Of a DNA stretch of 64,000 nucleotides, positions 36,115 through 49,804 are shown piece after piece (the stretch's first letter is position 1; each line of letters opens with the position of its first letter). The DNA is from Paralvinella palmiformis (lineage: Eukaryota > Annelida > Polychaeta > Terebellida > Alvinellidae). The notes beneath the pieces are model-generated. The model did no database searches. It saw only the letters and a program-made list of their open reading frames with translations, and was not told where the DNA came from. The position numbers were made by a program, and so were the translations under genes. The stretch spans positions 94,501 through 158,500 of the forward strand of contig JAODUP010000418.1 of NCBI GenBank assembly GCA_025642065.1, read 5' to 3'.

Positions 36115-37560
36115 CAAGGGCGGATCCAGAATTCTTTCGGCGGGGGGGGGGTCTAACAAGGGAGAAGTCATTATGCGAGGTGCCGAAGGGGTCTATCCCT
36201 TTCTCTGTGGTAGTAATCAGATAATGCTTAGATGTCTTCTGAAGCACTACAAAATCCGAATTTTTCAAGTGTATAATGTGTATAAATACTTGTAAAAGTA
36301 GACATCCCTGTGAAGGAAAACCCATGGTATAAGACTTGGTGATTGGTTCAGTTTATATAGAGATATAGGATTATTGGGGGTTATTCGATTTAATTGTTAC
36401 TAGAAACCCCAGTCATAATGTGACATATTGTGCATTATGTCACTAAGTATTTAATAAGCAGACTGTCCATTTGTCTCAAGGTGCATACTTATAAGAAACA
36501 ATTATGTTTAAAATATTTATTACCTCATGTAAATCTACATCAGTTAGTCGAAAAAGCTGGCCTTGAACAAATGTCTAGGCTGTTCTTTAATTAACCTATC
36601 TGCAATATTTTGGGAATCGATGTGTTTACTGTAATCTATTTTCATTAGTGTTAAGGCAGAAACCCTTGTGTCAGCCATCCGACTCCTCAAATGGCTTTTG
36701 ATTAGCCTCAAAACAAATAAACTACGCTCTGCTTCGGCAGATGAGGCAGGCAGAGTACATCCTAATACCAGTAAAATTCTAATGTTCGGACAGTAATCTG
36801 GATCTGCAGATACTAAGGATTTCATCAAAGTATCAGGTAAATCGGTCCTGACAGACTGCCTGTATCGCATATTGAACCATCTCGATACTTCATTATCTAA
36901 TGACCTCGGAGTTAACAGGTCGTCATGCTATGATTCAAATTGATATGGGGGAGATATCCCTAGTTTGACAATTAAAGATGGTATTAGACTCAGCAAAGCA
37001 CTCACTGGTCGGCAGTTGTATGCAGAGAAATTGTTCTGCAACTGGTGCAGTAAGGTATCAATAAAAGGAATCCAACTGATAATAAAGAAGAGGTGTATCA
37101 CCCAGGTACACTCTATGCCCATTACACTAAACATTTGAAGCCCTTGGTATTTCCTCTGCAGTATGTTATACCTATATATGAACTTATAATGAAGCCAGCT
37201 GTTTTGCTTCATCGTACCATCCCTGGAATTCTACACCAGTATGATCCCTCAAACAAAGGAAACTCTGATTTGATATTGATATTGTGTATGCATGAAAAGA
37301 AGTCAATATCTCTTCTTTGTAGTTTAGCTGACAAACCGTTCAAATGATCCAAACTAGTATTTAATACTGTGAAGCCAACAATAACTCCAAACTCTCCAGA
37401 CTACTTTTCAAACCATGAGCCGTAATCTTGGTCACTATTCAAAATTCTAACGACTTTCATTAACCTCTGGACAAATATGTGAATTAACCATAGCATCAAG
37501 GCAAATGACCACCATTTCATAAAGCTCACCAATTGTTTGCGAACAAGAATGTCTTTCAAC
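36115..37560 (-). pseudogene. hAT transposase remnant (ZMYM/52-kDa-repressor type)
   Basis: Minus-strand frame 36870-36544 encodes RYRQSVRTDLPDTLMKSL, CPNIRILLVLGCTLPASSAE, AERSLFVLRLIKSHLRSRM and LTLMKI: the hAT C-terminal dimerisation domain. Upstream 37212-36928 continues the transposase, with stops. At 36116 a CAAGGGCGGATCCAG sequence resembles the CAGGGGCGGATCCAG terminus of hAT elements (from memory), marking the 3' end of the element. No matching far terminus was found, so it is 5'-truncated and broken. Confidence 0.8.
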
Positions 37561-37574
37561 CCAGCGTGTTTTGC

Positions 37575-38000
37575 ACAAACCTTTAAAGGGATAGTCCATT
37601 TTCATTTCAAATCTTGAGGACTACTAGAGCTATACTCACAAATATCATAAATAATGTCAAAATGTGCAAACGATCACCCACATATTAAATAATCCAATTC
37701 AAAGTGCTGATTAATCGACTTTTAATGGTTGACCGGAAGTCTGTAGAGCACGACAATTCCTGAAACGCAGCTTTCCCAGACATCTGACATTAAGGAGAGG
37801 AACAATGAAAGCAGCATCAGGTGTTCGTCTGATGCTTAAGCTGACGATTAATGTGAAGACATCAAGACAGGGCATGTAGCTACGTAAAAGACATAGACGT
37901 TCTACGCATGATAATTAACATACACACCAAACTCCACACAAGAAAATCAGAGAGGACACTTTCAGACATACTATCAAGTGGTCAGATCAGATATATGATG
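37575..38000. other. Unassigned repeat-like segment
   Basis: Begins TTTAAAGGGATAGTCCATTT, a phrase typical of dispersed repeats, but I found no terminal repeat or second copy in the window. No gene. Confidence 0.3.
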
Positions 38001-38010
38001 ATGAATACTG

Positions 38011-38196
38011 TAAAATGTTGCTGTTTTGCTTCCACTTTTGTGCACAAGGTAGGCTAAATGGGCTGGGCGACCTTCAGCGGTAATGACGCCAAGTGAAAGA
38101 TGAAACACCCTTCTGACATAGCCTGGCCGGGGTTTGAACCCAGGTGCTATAGAACTGTGGCCAACCGCCCTACCAGTTAGGTCACGGAGGCGCCCT
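38011..38196 (-). mobile_element. tRNA-derived SINE family A, copy 4
   Basis: Flanked by TGATGATGAATACTG (37996-38010) and TGATGACGAATACTG (38197-38211), a 14/15 duplication. Minus-strand head GGCGCCTCCGTGACCTAACT, B box GGGTTCAAACCCCGG, tail GTGCACAAAAGTGG. Confidence 0.92.
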
Positions 38197-38271
38197 TGAT
38201 GACGAATACTGATGTCAATGTGAATCATAGACGTAATCCTTTGAGAGTGGCAAATAAACTAAATCGTACCG

Positions 38272-38485
38272 CTTAGATGGCTTCATGGGTTAGAGCGTGG
38301 GAGTTTCTTATCCCTGGTCATGCAGTGCGGGATGTTGAAGGTTCGAATCCCGGCCGTGGCACTGTAGTAGGAGTTTTTCATGCAACCAAGCAGCAGACAA
38401 GGTTTTCTCCACCGAATATGCCAAATATTGTAAATTCAAAATTTGCTTAGAATTAGAATTAAGACAGTTATTTGTTTGAACGAAG
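38272..38485 (+). mobile_element. tRNA-derived SINE family B, copy 2
   Basis: Plus-strand head CATGGGTTAGAGCGTGG, B box GGTTCGAATCCCGGC, then GTAGGAGTTTTTCATGCAAC and GGTTTTCTCCACCGAATATG. Upstream of FBXO15 exon 1. Confidence 0.8.
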
Positions 38486-38962
38486 AAACAGTTTTGTAAT
38501 AAGCCTTCTATGTAAACTTTAATGATCAAAACCGTACAAATATGTTGGAGAGAAATATTATACGGGAATTCTCAAATGGACCTCGTGTAATTTGATTAAT
38601 CAAACTGCAAAATTAATTTTTAAACTATATATTAATTATAATTATGTATAAATATAAAATACAAAAAAAACTTTAGTAACTAAAACTAGCATATGGAAAA
38701 AAATTTTAACATCTGAAAAAATTACTTTCCAATATATATTGTGGGCAAAGTCCTTCCAGCACAGAGGCTTATAAAAATGAGTACGAACTGGAATTACTTT
38801 GATACGAACATTTGTGGTATAACGTACGTTTGGTACGAACCGATCTGCTCCATTTTTAGAATGTAGGTGTGCATCATTTCTGATACAGTGTTGACAGTCG
38901 CAACGAAATATACAAAATATTTGGTGAAGTTGCTTTCATATCCGTTAAAACAAAATGTTGAC

Positions 38963-41900
38963 ATGGCATTTTCTCAACACAGATCTCATTTAAAGGCGTA
39001 TTTGAAGAATCGGAAAGAAGAATCTAATACCGAAGCTTTTGTGTAATTAAGGAAAATGTTTTAAGCTTTATCTTACATACTAACAAAAGTAATATAACCT
39101 ACCCTAGTTAGTAGCCTGGCCCTAGGGCTAGCAGGCCTAGCCCATGGCTAGTATTATATTAATACTATAATAAGCTATATCAGTATATTAATAGGATAGT
39201 AATAGGCTATTAGGCATATTGCTGTAATTATTCGATCATCATCTAATCTATTATCTAATATCATTATTAATCACAATTTGCCCCATGAAATTTCTGACAT
39301 TTCGCCCTCTTTACATTTCACCCTCTAGACAATTTGTCCTCATTGAATATATTAATAATGTACCGAGTCATTTCGCAACTGTGCCTGTTTTAAAACCACT
39401 TCATCATGTACCATTTTGTAAAAATGAATTTATTATTTTCTCTTGTGTATGTATGCATTTATATATGTACATGTAATACCTTGATACCAATGTACGGAAT
39501 ATAGAGGCACAGCCTGTTGGTAATTATGGTCTTACTTGGTTATCTACATGTATGTTACAAAACTAGTCAAAATCATGGTAATCTGAATTTCTCTCCTTGC
39601 CAAAACTTATCAAGGCGAGCGTTAAAAGTGTTTAGAGTTGGGCTTTTTACCACATGAGTTGGGATCGAATTCCAGTCATTAACAACTCACTGGCTAAACA
39701 CATTCTGTCTCATCCCTAATCTTGTACGCGACTTTGCTATCTTCTAGCTGTTCCCCCTGGTATTCAATCCAGCCGCCATACTAAAAAAATATATCCGGAT
39801 CTAACCTATCAATGCCGTTAAGAATTTTGTACACCTGCAGCATATTACCCCTTCTCCTGCAGTGTTCGAGACATGGTAAATTCAACGCTCTCAACCGTTC
39901 CTCATAGCTGAGCCCCTTCAGACTGGGTATCATTCAGGTAGCTCTTCGTTTGACATTTTCCACCTCCAGTTTATCATGCCTCAATCTAGGATGCCAGATC
40001 ACGTTCCGGTATTCAAGATGTGGTTGAACCATAGTGCTAAATAGTCTTGGTACTGTTGTCTCATCTAGGCAGGTAATGGTTGCCTGGACTAAACCCAACA
40101 TTCGTGATGCCTTTTTGACCACCTGGGAAATGTGTAACTGAAGCTTTAGATCTTTGTCTATCATCACTCCCAAATATTTTTCCTCTGACGTCGATGCTAA
40201 TGGGACACTGTTCATCTCATATTGATGATTAATGTTAGCAGTTCCAAGATGTATCACCTTGCATTTGGACTCATTAAAACCAAGCTGCCATTTTTGGGAC
40301 CACTCTACAAGGTTGTCTAGATCTTGCTGTAACTGGGCACTGTCTGAGGTAGACCGTACTGCCTGGAATAATTTTGTGTCATCAGCGAAGATCTTAACAG
40401 TGCTTGTCACTACATCTGGTAGGTCGTTGATGAATAGAATTAACAAGATGGGTCCCAAGACACTTCCTTGATGGATACCACTCAGGATATCTGCCCAGGA
40501 TGATATCTTGCTGTTTACCACCACTCTGTTTTCTTCCTGAGAGAAAGTTTGAAATCCAGCTCAGAATGTTGCTTTTAATGCCATATGCCTCCAGCTTTTT
40601 AGAAGCCTCTGATGTGATTTAAAACACAATAACTGACAGTCATGTATAAATTCGTTATTCCGACTCAAATAAATAACATTGTGATTTTGTCTCATTTTAA
40701 AACAGAATGGGGCAGTTTTGAAATGGGAGGGGCTGTTTCAAAATGGGAAGAGGGCTGTTTCAAAATGGGAAGCAGGCCATTTTGAAATATTTAAATTAGG
40801 CAAATAACTTTTTTAAGGTTTTCAGAAAGTAATGAATTCATATATCTAAATGTCGTTTCTTTAATATTGGTAAATTCGTTTGAAGTTGTCAAAATTGTCC
40901 GCTTTCCATTTCAAAAGTGCTCATCCCATTTCGAAACAGGAAGTGGACCATTAATTTCAACAACTTCAAATAATTTAGTGTTTTCAGAATTTATTTGTTC
41001 ATATATCTATATATAGAGAGGTCTCTGTCATTTATATTCAATTTAATTTTCACCACAATAAATACAGTTAGTCAGGTTTTCTTTCTGTAAAACTGTGAAT
41101 ATGTTCGTCCAAGTTGTTCAGAATTAATCCATAATAATCTTCTGTCAATATACAAATAGTCAGTTTACAATACTGCTCCATTCACAGGTATCATGTAGAA
41201 ATTATAGCACTGCAATACTTTATGGATATTTGTACAGGTAATGTACATGTGAGTTTATGATTCTTTGCAGAAATTCAGGAAGTCAGGAAAGGGAGTTTAC
41301 TACATCCCATAATAACAGTGAAGATAATTCCCATCTGAAGAGTATAAACAAACCAAAGACATATTCTAATAAGCATAACAGTCAGAAAGGTCCTGAAAGG
41401 GGGGCAAAAAGTTTACCTAGGCAACTGAAAACTCCACCAACCGACAAAACAAAGACAAGAATAACAAAGAGTGCAAGAGAAAGGGTGGCATACAGACAAA
41501 ATCAACATGCAATGAAAATTGTCTATTCCAGAAGAAGTGGATCTTCACCTATTGACTGGTGAGTATGTTGTAGCTATATAGTGAGATCGTTGGTTAACTG
41601 ATTTATTAGAGAAGTTGCTGTGTTGATGACGTCAAATATCCTAGATTATGCTATTAAAGTAATAAAACAATAAAAGATTCACCCAAAATATAATCCGAAT
41701 AAAAGTTGCATACACTAATATAATACTAGATCTTCATCTGTTTGATGCTACAGTTCTCTAGTCTTTGGAAGTATAAGTATCTCACTCATCACTTCCAGTC
41801 TCTATAATGCTCTTAGATGTGATATCTAAGACGAAGAATGTGCAGTTTATTCTGAGGCGTAAATCATCGAAATGTCTCAAAATGGCTAGTTGAGCTAAAG

Positions 41901-42918
41901 AGGATCTATCTATAGGGGAAAACAGGACTGTTTTATTCTAAATCAATTCCTTCAACTAAACTAATATCACAGCTTACGCAAATACTATATAGTTTCTAAC
42001 TCTATGATCCATAGATATTTAAACGTTAGTCCCACTGACATGCCAAAAACAAAGAAAAAGATATAAATTGCCCGTTGAAAGTTATGAAACTGGGATAAGT
42101 GGGAGGCTAAAATCCCACCAGAAAGGAAGTACTTTATTTAGATCGTATTATTCGAGATTATGTCAGAATATAACTAATATCTTGATATCGCACAAAGACC
42201 TAAAATACCACACTAATGGTAATACCTTTTAAATACTGGAGTATTTATGACCTTTCTAGTTTCTATTCATGGATAGCCATTGACTTGCTCCATATGATGT
42301 GAATCTTTTTAGGTTTGTGTAAATAAATTCTATCATTCATACACTCAACAGATCCTCTACAGGATATAATAATAATAACAAACTTCTATCGCACCAATAT
42401 CCTCAAAAAGAATCGAGCTCAGTGGTGCACCTAGTCATAATCAAGGTACCTCGGCCTTAACTAACGTAATCAAAGCAGCGTACGTTGTGCTGTATTTGGA
42501 CTATTAATTAAAAAATTGAAATCCTAATTCTAGGCCTACTTTTCAGGTTGCCAGATGAACTCATACTTCAGATATTTAGCTACTTCAATCCACAGGATTT
42601 GCTCAGCTGTGGAAGAGTGTGCAAACGATGGCATGGATTAGCTAGCGATAAGTATGTATTACAATATATCTTGTACCATTATTAAAAAGGCGGCCTCTAC
42701 CAAATCTTATTTTATGCTAAGTACAAGATGATTTGTGAGTTAGGTGATTGTTTGGCTTTACTTTTAAAAATTGATATTAACAACGGATAATTTAGGATGG
42801 AAAATGTGTCTATTTGAGTTTGTCTTTTGAATATAGTAAAATGTGAACCAATGGCACTAAATAAAAGCTGTAGTATTACTAAATTATTATTAAATGATTA
42901 TAGATTTCCATCTGTATG

Positions 42919-42984
<66 letters not shown>

Positions 42985-44514
42985 CTGTAACCATGATTGG
43001 ATTAGATACATTAACAAAAATTGATAATTTATTATTAACCAGCTTGTTGTGGCAGACTATTTACAAGCATTATGCCAGCCATGTCAGCAAGAAACAGAAG
43101 TCGGTCAACCCACCGAAGAATCCATCAGCAACATTCTGGAAGACCTACTGTGTACAGAGGTATTGTATAAATCACAGTATAAGTCTGTTATAATATTCCT
43201 TTTTGAATATTTACTGGTACTATTTACTACTATATTGGCTTTTAGTGTTAGTCTTTTCCTTATTTTTGGTACATAGTATTTGTGTTATTTACATTCTACT
43301 GTGGTATTTATAATAAACATTGTATCGAGCCATAATAGCGCAGTTAGTTAGAGTGTAGGACTCGTAGCCGAACGGTCGCGGGTTCGAGGCTCTGTGAGCT
43401 GCAATGCTGTCATGTGGCGACTAGTTCACTCATCCATAAAAAATGAGTACCTGACAGGACGCAGTGGCTATGTGTGAGTAACGCTTTGCGCCTATAATGG
43501 CAGCATGCGTTGTATGCTCCCTTGGGAGTTGAGATATGTGCTGGGAGGAAACAGGTCTGAGTCAGGGATAATACTATTGTAAATAATATTGTAAAGCGCC
43601 TTAGAGCAGCTTCTAGCTGAATAGGGCGCTATATAAATATCAATATTATTTATGATTTTGAATGAATAAAATCAACCACCTCTATGGTCTAATGGGAGTA
43701 AAGCATGAGAACTCCTTTCCATGGTGTGTGTGTGTGAAGTCAGAGATTCATATGGTTTTTATCTAGCCAGCTAACTGGAAAGGTTTTCTCTACCAAATAT
43801 GTCATCTATTGCAAATTCTAAATTTGTTTAGACTAAGTCTCCCTGACAAAGTAGTAAATTACAGACCTTATATGACTATTTTATCTGAAGTGTCCAGCAA
43901 CATAAAATAACTGCCATTTTGGCCATTATTATTATTATTTAATTTTAATATTTACCTTATGGTGATGAGACCTGATACATCAGATATTGATTCTAATTTG
44001 CGTTCTACTGTAGAGGGGCTGACTATAGAAATACCAGAGCTTTGAAGATAATTAATCAAAAAAAGATTCACCCCTTCACGGGTTTGCCCAGAGGTATGCA
44101 AGATGCCATTCAGTAAGTATTACACCGCACAATTATATACGAGAAAAGAAGTTTTATAATTCAGTAATAGGCACATCTGTCTGGGTTACTGTGTGATTGC
44201 GTACACACCAGACATGGAGTCAATTCCATTTGGTCAATTCCAATTCCACATCAAATTTATCAATTCAATTCAAAAATTTCCAATTCCGTTTTTGAGACTT
44301 TTTACTTATTACTTTTTACTCCAAGCACCTACTTAGAATACCTACTCCTAGTAGTTTATATTCCAAGTAGGATTGTTTTGGAAGAAATATTTCTGAATTA
44401 AAAAATTAAATGTTAATTTGTGGATAAATTGTTTTTGTAGGAAACTTCAATTCCAATTCAAAATTTATCAATTCCACTTCCAATTCCATTTTTTTTAATT
44501 ATCCCATGTCTGGT

Positions 44515-44545
<31 letters not shown>

Positions 44546-46935
44546 CACACACATGAGTGGGCTAATCAGATAGAGAGGGGGAAGCAAATTGAGAAGGGGT
44601 AGAAATAAGAATGCATACCATTTTGAGAGTTACATTGCAAGTTCATGTGAAGCTGTTGTCGTTGTTAAATTTTTGTTTTATAAACAGAAAGTCAGGACTG
44701 CGATGGGTGCTGAGTTTTGTTGATGATGACTCACAGGAGCATACAGTTATGCACCAAGACATCTTTTTCTTCAGTATGTCAGTGTGCATTCGTTGGTATA
44801 GCTTTGAGCTGCCAAGTTTAGCAAGAATCCGCAAACTTCGCATATACTCTGGAAATCCAATCTTTTTTGATGAAAGGGGCCAGGCCATTCAAAATAGGTA
44901 ATGTTTTATTGACAGTATGCTCATTTATTAAAACACAAACTGCTTAGGAATGTTGGTAAGTTGCAGATTATTAACCACCAATATACAGTTAGAAGTATAA
45001 AATGTAACAAATTTATTATTCCATGACAATTCATAAAAGCACCCTTTTTAATTAATGGCATGAATATTCCATGTCATTATTCTCAACTAGTTTTAGTTGA
45101 TGTGTTATGCTATTTTAATTACCGATTGTCTGGCCACATTTTGATTAGTTCTGCTAATAATGTATTACCCTTTTCAAAAGCTACTATATGTTGAATAAAT
45201 AAACAGAAAGCTACCAAATAGCAGACTAATTAATCTTGGCTGAGTCTCACCGAAAAACATGATCCACTATTTAAATTTTTGTCACGCCATATTTTTATGA
45301 AGCAAATAACCTGATGCCAAAATATCTTGGTGGGCATCATGTATATAATAATAGACTGATGACATGGTTCACCAAGTGAGCTCTGGTGGCGTAGCGGTTA
45401 AGCAACCGACACTTGGTGCCAACGGTCACAGGTTTGAACCACGCAAGAGGTCAAAACTTTTCCAGAGATTAATTTCTCATCTCACAACATCATGGGTGGC
45501 TGACCATGTTAAATGGCGCTGCCGTCTCCACTGAATTATTTAAAATAAAGGGAGACATTAAAAAAAACATGAGGACATAAAATACTCTGGCAGTGACCAC
45601 CCTCAGGGTATTTCGGCTCCACCTTTCCGTACTGCTCCCCTTTGAGTTGTTGGGGGAGAGAGGTTTCTCAACCACTCGAACATAGAGGCTGTGCCGAATA
45701 AGCAACAGCCTGGGGATTCTCCCCAAACAGCAAAACAATGGTTCACCAAATGGCATTGAATTATGGCTGGAAATTAAATCCATTGAGTGGAATTTTCACT
45801 TCTTTTATAAGTAACAATTATGCCTGTAAAAATCCCTTTAGTATTCAGTTCTCCAAAAGAGATGTTGGTAGTTTTGTGGTATTTAATTTGGTGGTATAAA
45901 TGATTGTTTATTTATGTGCTAGAAACTTGGTAATTATTTAGAATTTCAAACTTCGCATGATGTACAGAAATCTGTTAATAACTCTGCTGGTTAGGTTGCT
46001 ATATAAATATATAATATTATTATTATTTAATCACATAGACTTATTATTTCTTTTCCAGTCCTCTTCAGAGATCAATTCTTTATGAACGAAACTTCAAATT
46101 AGGGGAAATTATTAGTGGGAAGCCTGTTCTTGGATCTGATGAGATAATTAATGTATATGATCTATCGGATGGCTTATTTATTGCAACATGGAAGGTAAGA
46201 AAAGATCAGTAATTTTTTTTAGCTTTTTGTCTTATAAGCTATTTTAAAGACGTTTGGGCTGATATCCACCTGTTAATTAAATTTGCATTTTCAAACATTT
46301 CTGGAACAAAAACATTTAATTTCTATATATTTGTTTTTAATTGAATACAGATCTACCGAGTAGCACTTTATAATTATATTCATGCTTGCTCTATGCATAG
46401 GTTTCCCTTGAGTCCTAAACAATTAAACTAATCACTCAGTTTTTCACTCAATCTCTCCAATGAAAGCATGTTTTAATACAAAATATATATCAGAACAGCT
46501 TACCGGAAATATGGTGCTAAACAAATGCTTTATTATTATTATCAAATAGTACTCCAAGAATAATACTTTTAATTGTATTTTTTTAAATCAATATTTCTTT
46601 ACCTGAATGTTAGAACCAATTTTTTTATTTACACAATGTTTATGTGTATGCTATATATTAATGCCACACACAGGATGAACACAGCTTGGCTTTTATTTCA
46701 ATGAGTTTCCATGATGACAACTTGCTGGAAAAATGTCTGCATGGCACAGTAACTAGGTGACTCATTTTGATTTGGTTCTTTTTTAGATTAGAATGTTAAT
46801 TATAGCTTTAGATTTTTGTACATTTGGTAGATTTTAATCTTACTATTATCTCCAAATGTCATTCCCTTTAAGGTTTAATAATATTTTACCTGACTTAACT
46901 ATCCACGAATAAGAAGGGTGAATAATTATACCTTT

Positions 46936-46988
<53 letters not shown>

Positions 46989-49762
46989 CTGTAATATAAA
47001 ATGTTGATCTGTATTACTGTTGTTTATGACATGTTTTGTTGTTGTTTTTAATTATCTAATTTTCATTCTTCATCATTGGAGACCATGGATGCCTTCTCCA
47101 CACAAACCATTTAGAGATGACATCGATAGGAAATATGGTTTGTTTATTTTATTTCTAAAAACCATCAAATTACACATCACAAAGTTTGGTAGGGAAACTC
47201 TGTGGCCTTAATTGTCGGAATCTTTCTTTATCCCAATGGGCTGTTAGAAAATCTAGTTGTCTAGCAGTAGCGTGTTGGACCACAGATCACTACGATACGT
47301 GTTCGAATCTCAACGTGGGCATATCTGAAGGTTGTTTCATCTTTAACTTCGCTTCATTACCTTTGGAGGTCGCTCGGCCCATTTAGCCTACCATGTGTAG
47401 AAAGGTGGCCGTAAAATAACAATCATCATCATCACCTCTACCCTTGAGGTCAAACAGATTTAAGCTATTGGCGGCAGTGCACCTGAACATCTATCTAAAA
47501 GTAATCTGAAGTCATCCAGTTATATTCTCATGCAAGTGTGAATCTGGTGACGCAATCTGGTGACTGTCCATTTAACACATAGCAGTCCCTACCTTGTAGA
47601 GGTTGCTTGAAGAAATTAGAAAGTGCTTCATTTCTAGAGAAGCTTCAGCCTATTCAAAAAGCTTAAATCTAATTAACTTATTCCAGCTTTATTTTAGTAA
47701 CTTATATTTGTCATTCAGTATTTATTATAGATTTTAGATACATCATATTTGGGGTATCACTTTACAGTACCATTGAATGGTTCCTGCTAATATTAACAGT
47801 TTATTAAATATATATGCTTTCCCTTGAATCAACCCAAGATTAAACATTTATTAATTCAGGATTACATAGCTATGGGTGTACACTAGAACTAAGGAACATG
47901 AGGACATCTTTTTGGAGTGAGCAGTTTTTAAAACTCCATTGTTTGGAAAACTTCCAAGGTATTTAAACATCATGCATGTTAATTTGCTGTCTTTATTATT
48001 TTAATATAAATTTAAAAAGTTAGAGTGCATTTTCTGTCTTAGTGCCATTTAGAGCAGTCAGCACCTGATAGTTTACTCGACAAATAAATTAAATTTCTCA
48101 TATAATAAGTTTGCTTCTGTGTAACCGATATATTGCGCTATGTCATATTGATTTTGACTTCATGTTTATTGACTCTTCTACGTACTAGATGGCTATGCTG
48201 TAATGCAGTTAATTGATCCAGAAAGATCATTTGAAAGGTCGTGGATTGAGAAGATTTCTCTTCCGTGGAAGACTGAAATACTCAAAGGTATTGTTAAGGT
48301 ATGTGCATGACATTTACTATGAGGCATGAATATATCATATATTTGTACATCAAAATATATCTTGTCAAGTTATCTGTGAATTAAATAATGAAATTTGGCT
48401 GTATTTTGGCATTATAACCCAGCTGGCACAACACTATTGTCCTGGTACCAATGTGTGTGATTTAGTGCAATAGATGGTGTACCAGCTTTTTGGAATTCTT
48501 GAAATGAATACACTGACTGTGGTGATGGAAGTTCTGAACAAGAATGATTTTGAACGAGAATGAATCTAAATTTTGGTTAAAATAACGTCATACTCTATAT
48601 GGAGTTAATGATCTTATTGCATTGTATAATAGCAGTTCTGTAATATACTTCTTGTTAGGAGACCTAATTTCAAACTTAACTCTTACAAAAGTTTCACTGC
48701 ATCCGATCATTTGTTGATGCATTGCACATGGACTATGAGATTGGTCAACCCCTGTACTAGGTGCACCACTGAGCTCTATTTTCTTTTGGATCATATTGGT
48801 GCTATAGAAGTGTGTTGTTATTATTATTATAAATACGTACATATATATGAAAGAATTTAAAATACGTATCGTGATGTTTCGATTTTAATTGATTACAGGA
48901 TGTTTGCCTGTTGGATGTGACACTGCTTGATGATCAAAGAAAGCCAATGTGGTGCTCATGGTAAGTAAAACAAATGTTTTCTAAACATATGCTGACATGA
49001 CATACTTTTCAAAATTTTCTATGGTGAAGCTGGTAATGTGTTCAGTTACAGATGTCCAGAACATGGTTTGACCTCAGTCAAAGTTTAAGGGGCGTGTCAT
49101 CGTCATTCATTATCTTTGGAGATTGTTTAATCTAGTTAGCCTGCAATAAGTATAAAAAGTGGCTATAAAACACTAATTTATCACATTCCATCCAAACCCT
49201 TTGATATAATAATGTTAATTTTCTAGTTGATCACAAATGAACATTTTTTCTAATGGCAGTGGCTTGACTAAGGTGAGATCTGCAGATGATACGCCGCCAG
49301 GTAATCAATTTTATTATACCTTTAATTACTATAACATATTATACAACATTGCATGAAATAAATAATTATTATTATGTATTTAATCCTATTCACATTGAAA
49401 ATATAATCCAAATTGTTATCATTGAGATAAGCTTCAGAAAGAATACTTAAAAGTAATTATATTGTAGTATTATTATAAATATGTTAATTTAAGTGGGGTT
49501 TATATATTTTGTGTTTAATTTGGTTAGATTTAGAGAGCTTGTTCTGGTTACAAGGATCTGATATAATATAGTTATATTTCCTTACATTATTCTCCCAGCT
49601 ACTTACGAGTATGATGGCGATTATTTCACAATAACATACACTGACAAAGATCTTGGCAAAGTGATAATGGTTATAATATGGGTAAGTCTGTAGAAAAAAA
49701 TGCTTTATTAGAGTCTTATATTAAATATGGTTGTTATCTTCACTTGTGAGTTTTGCTCACTT

Positions 49763-49804
<42 letters not shown>

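Noticed and set aside
42827..43193. Small membrane-like proteins from IYIYIY frames
   Set aside because: Produced by (CT)n and (AT)n microsatellites read through into FBXO15 exon 4 in the wrong frame.
44643..44888. Minus-strand frame opposite FBXO15 exon 6
   Set aside because: Shadow of the real exon on the plus strand, which matches FBXO15 and has correct splice borders.
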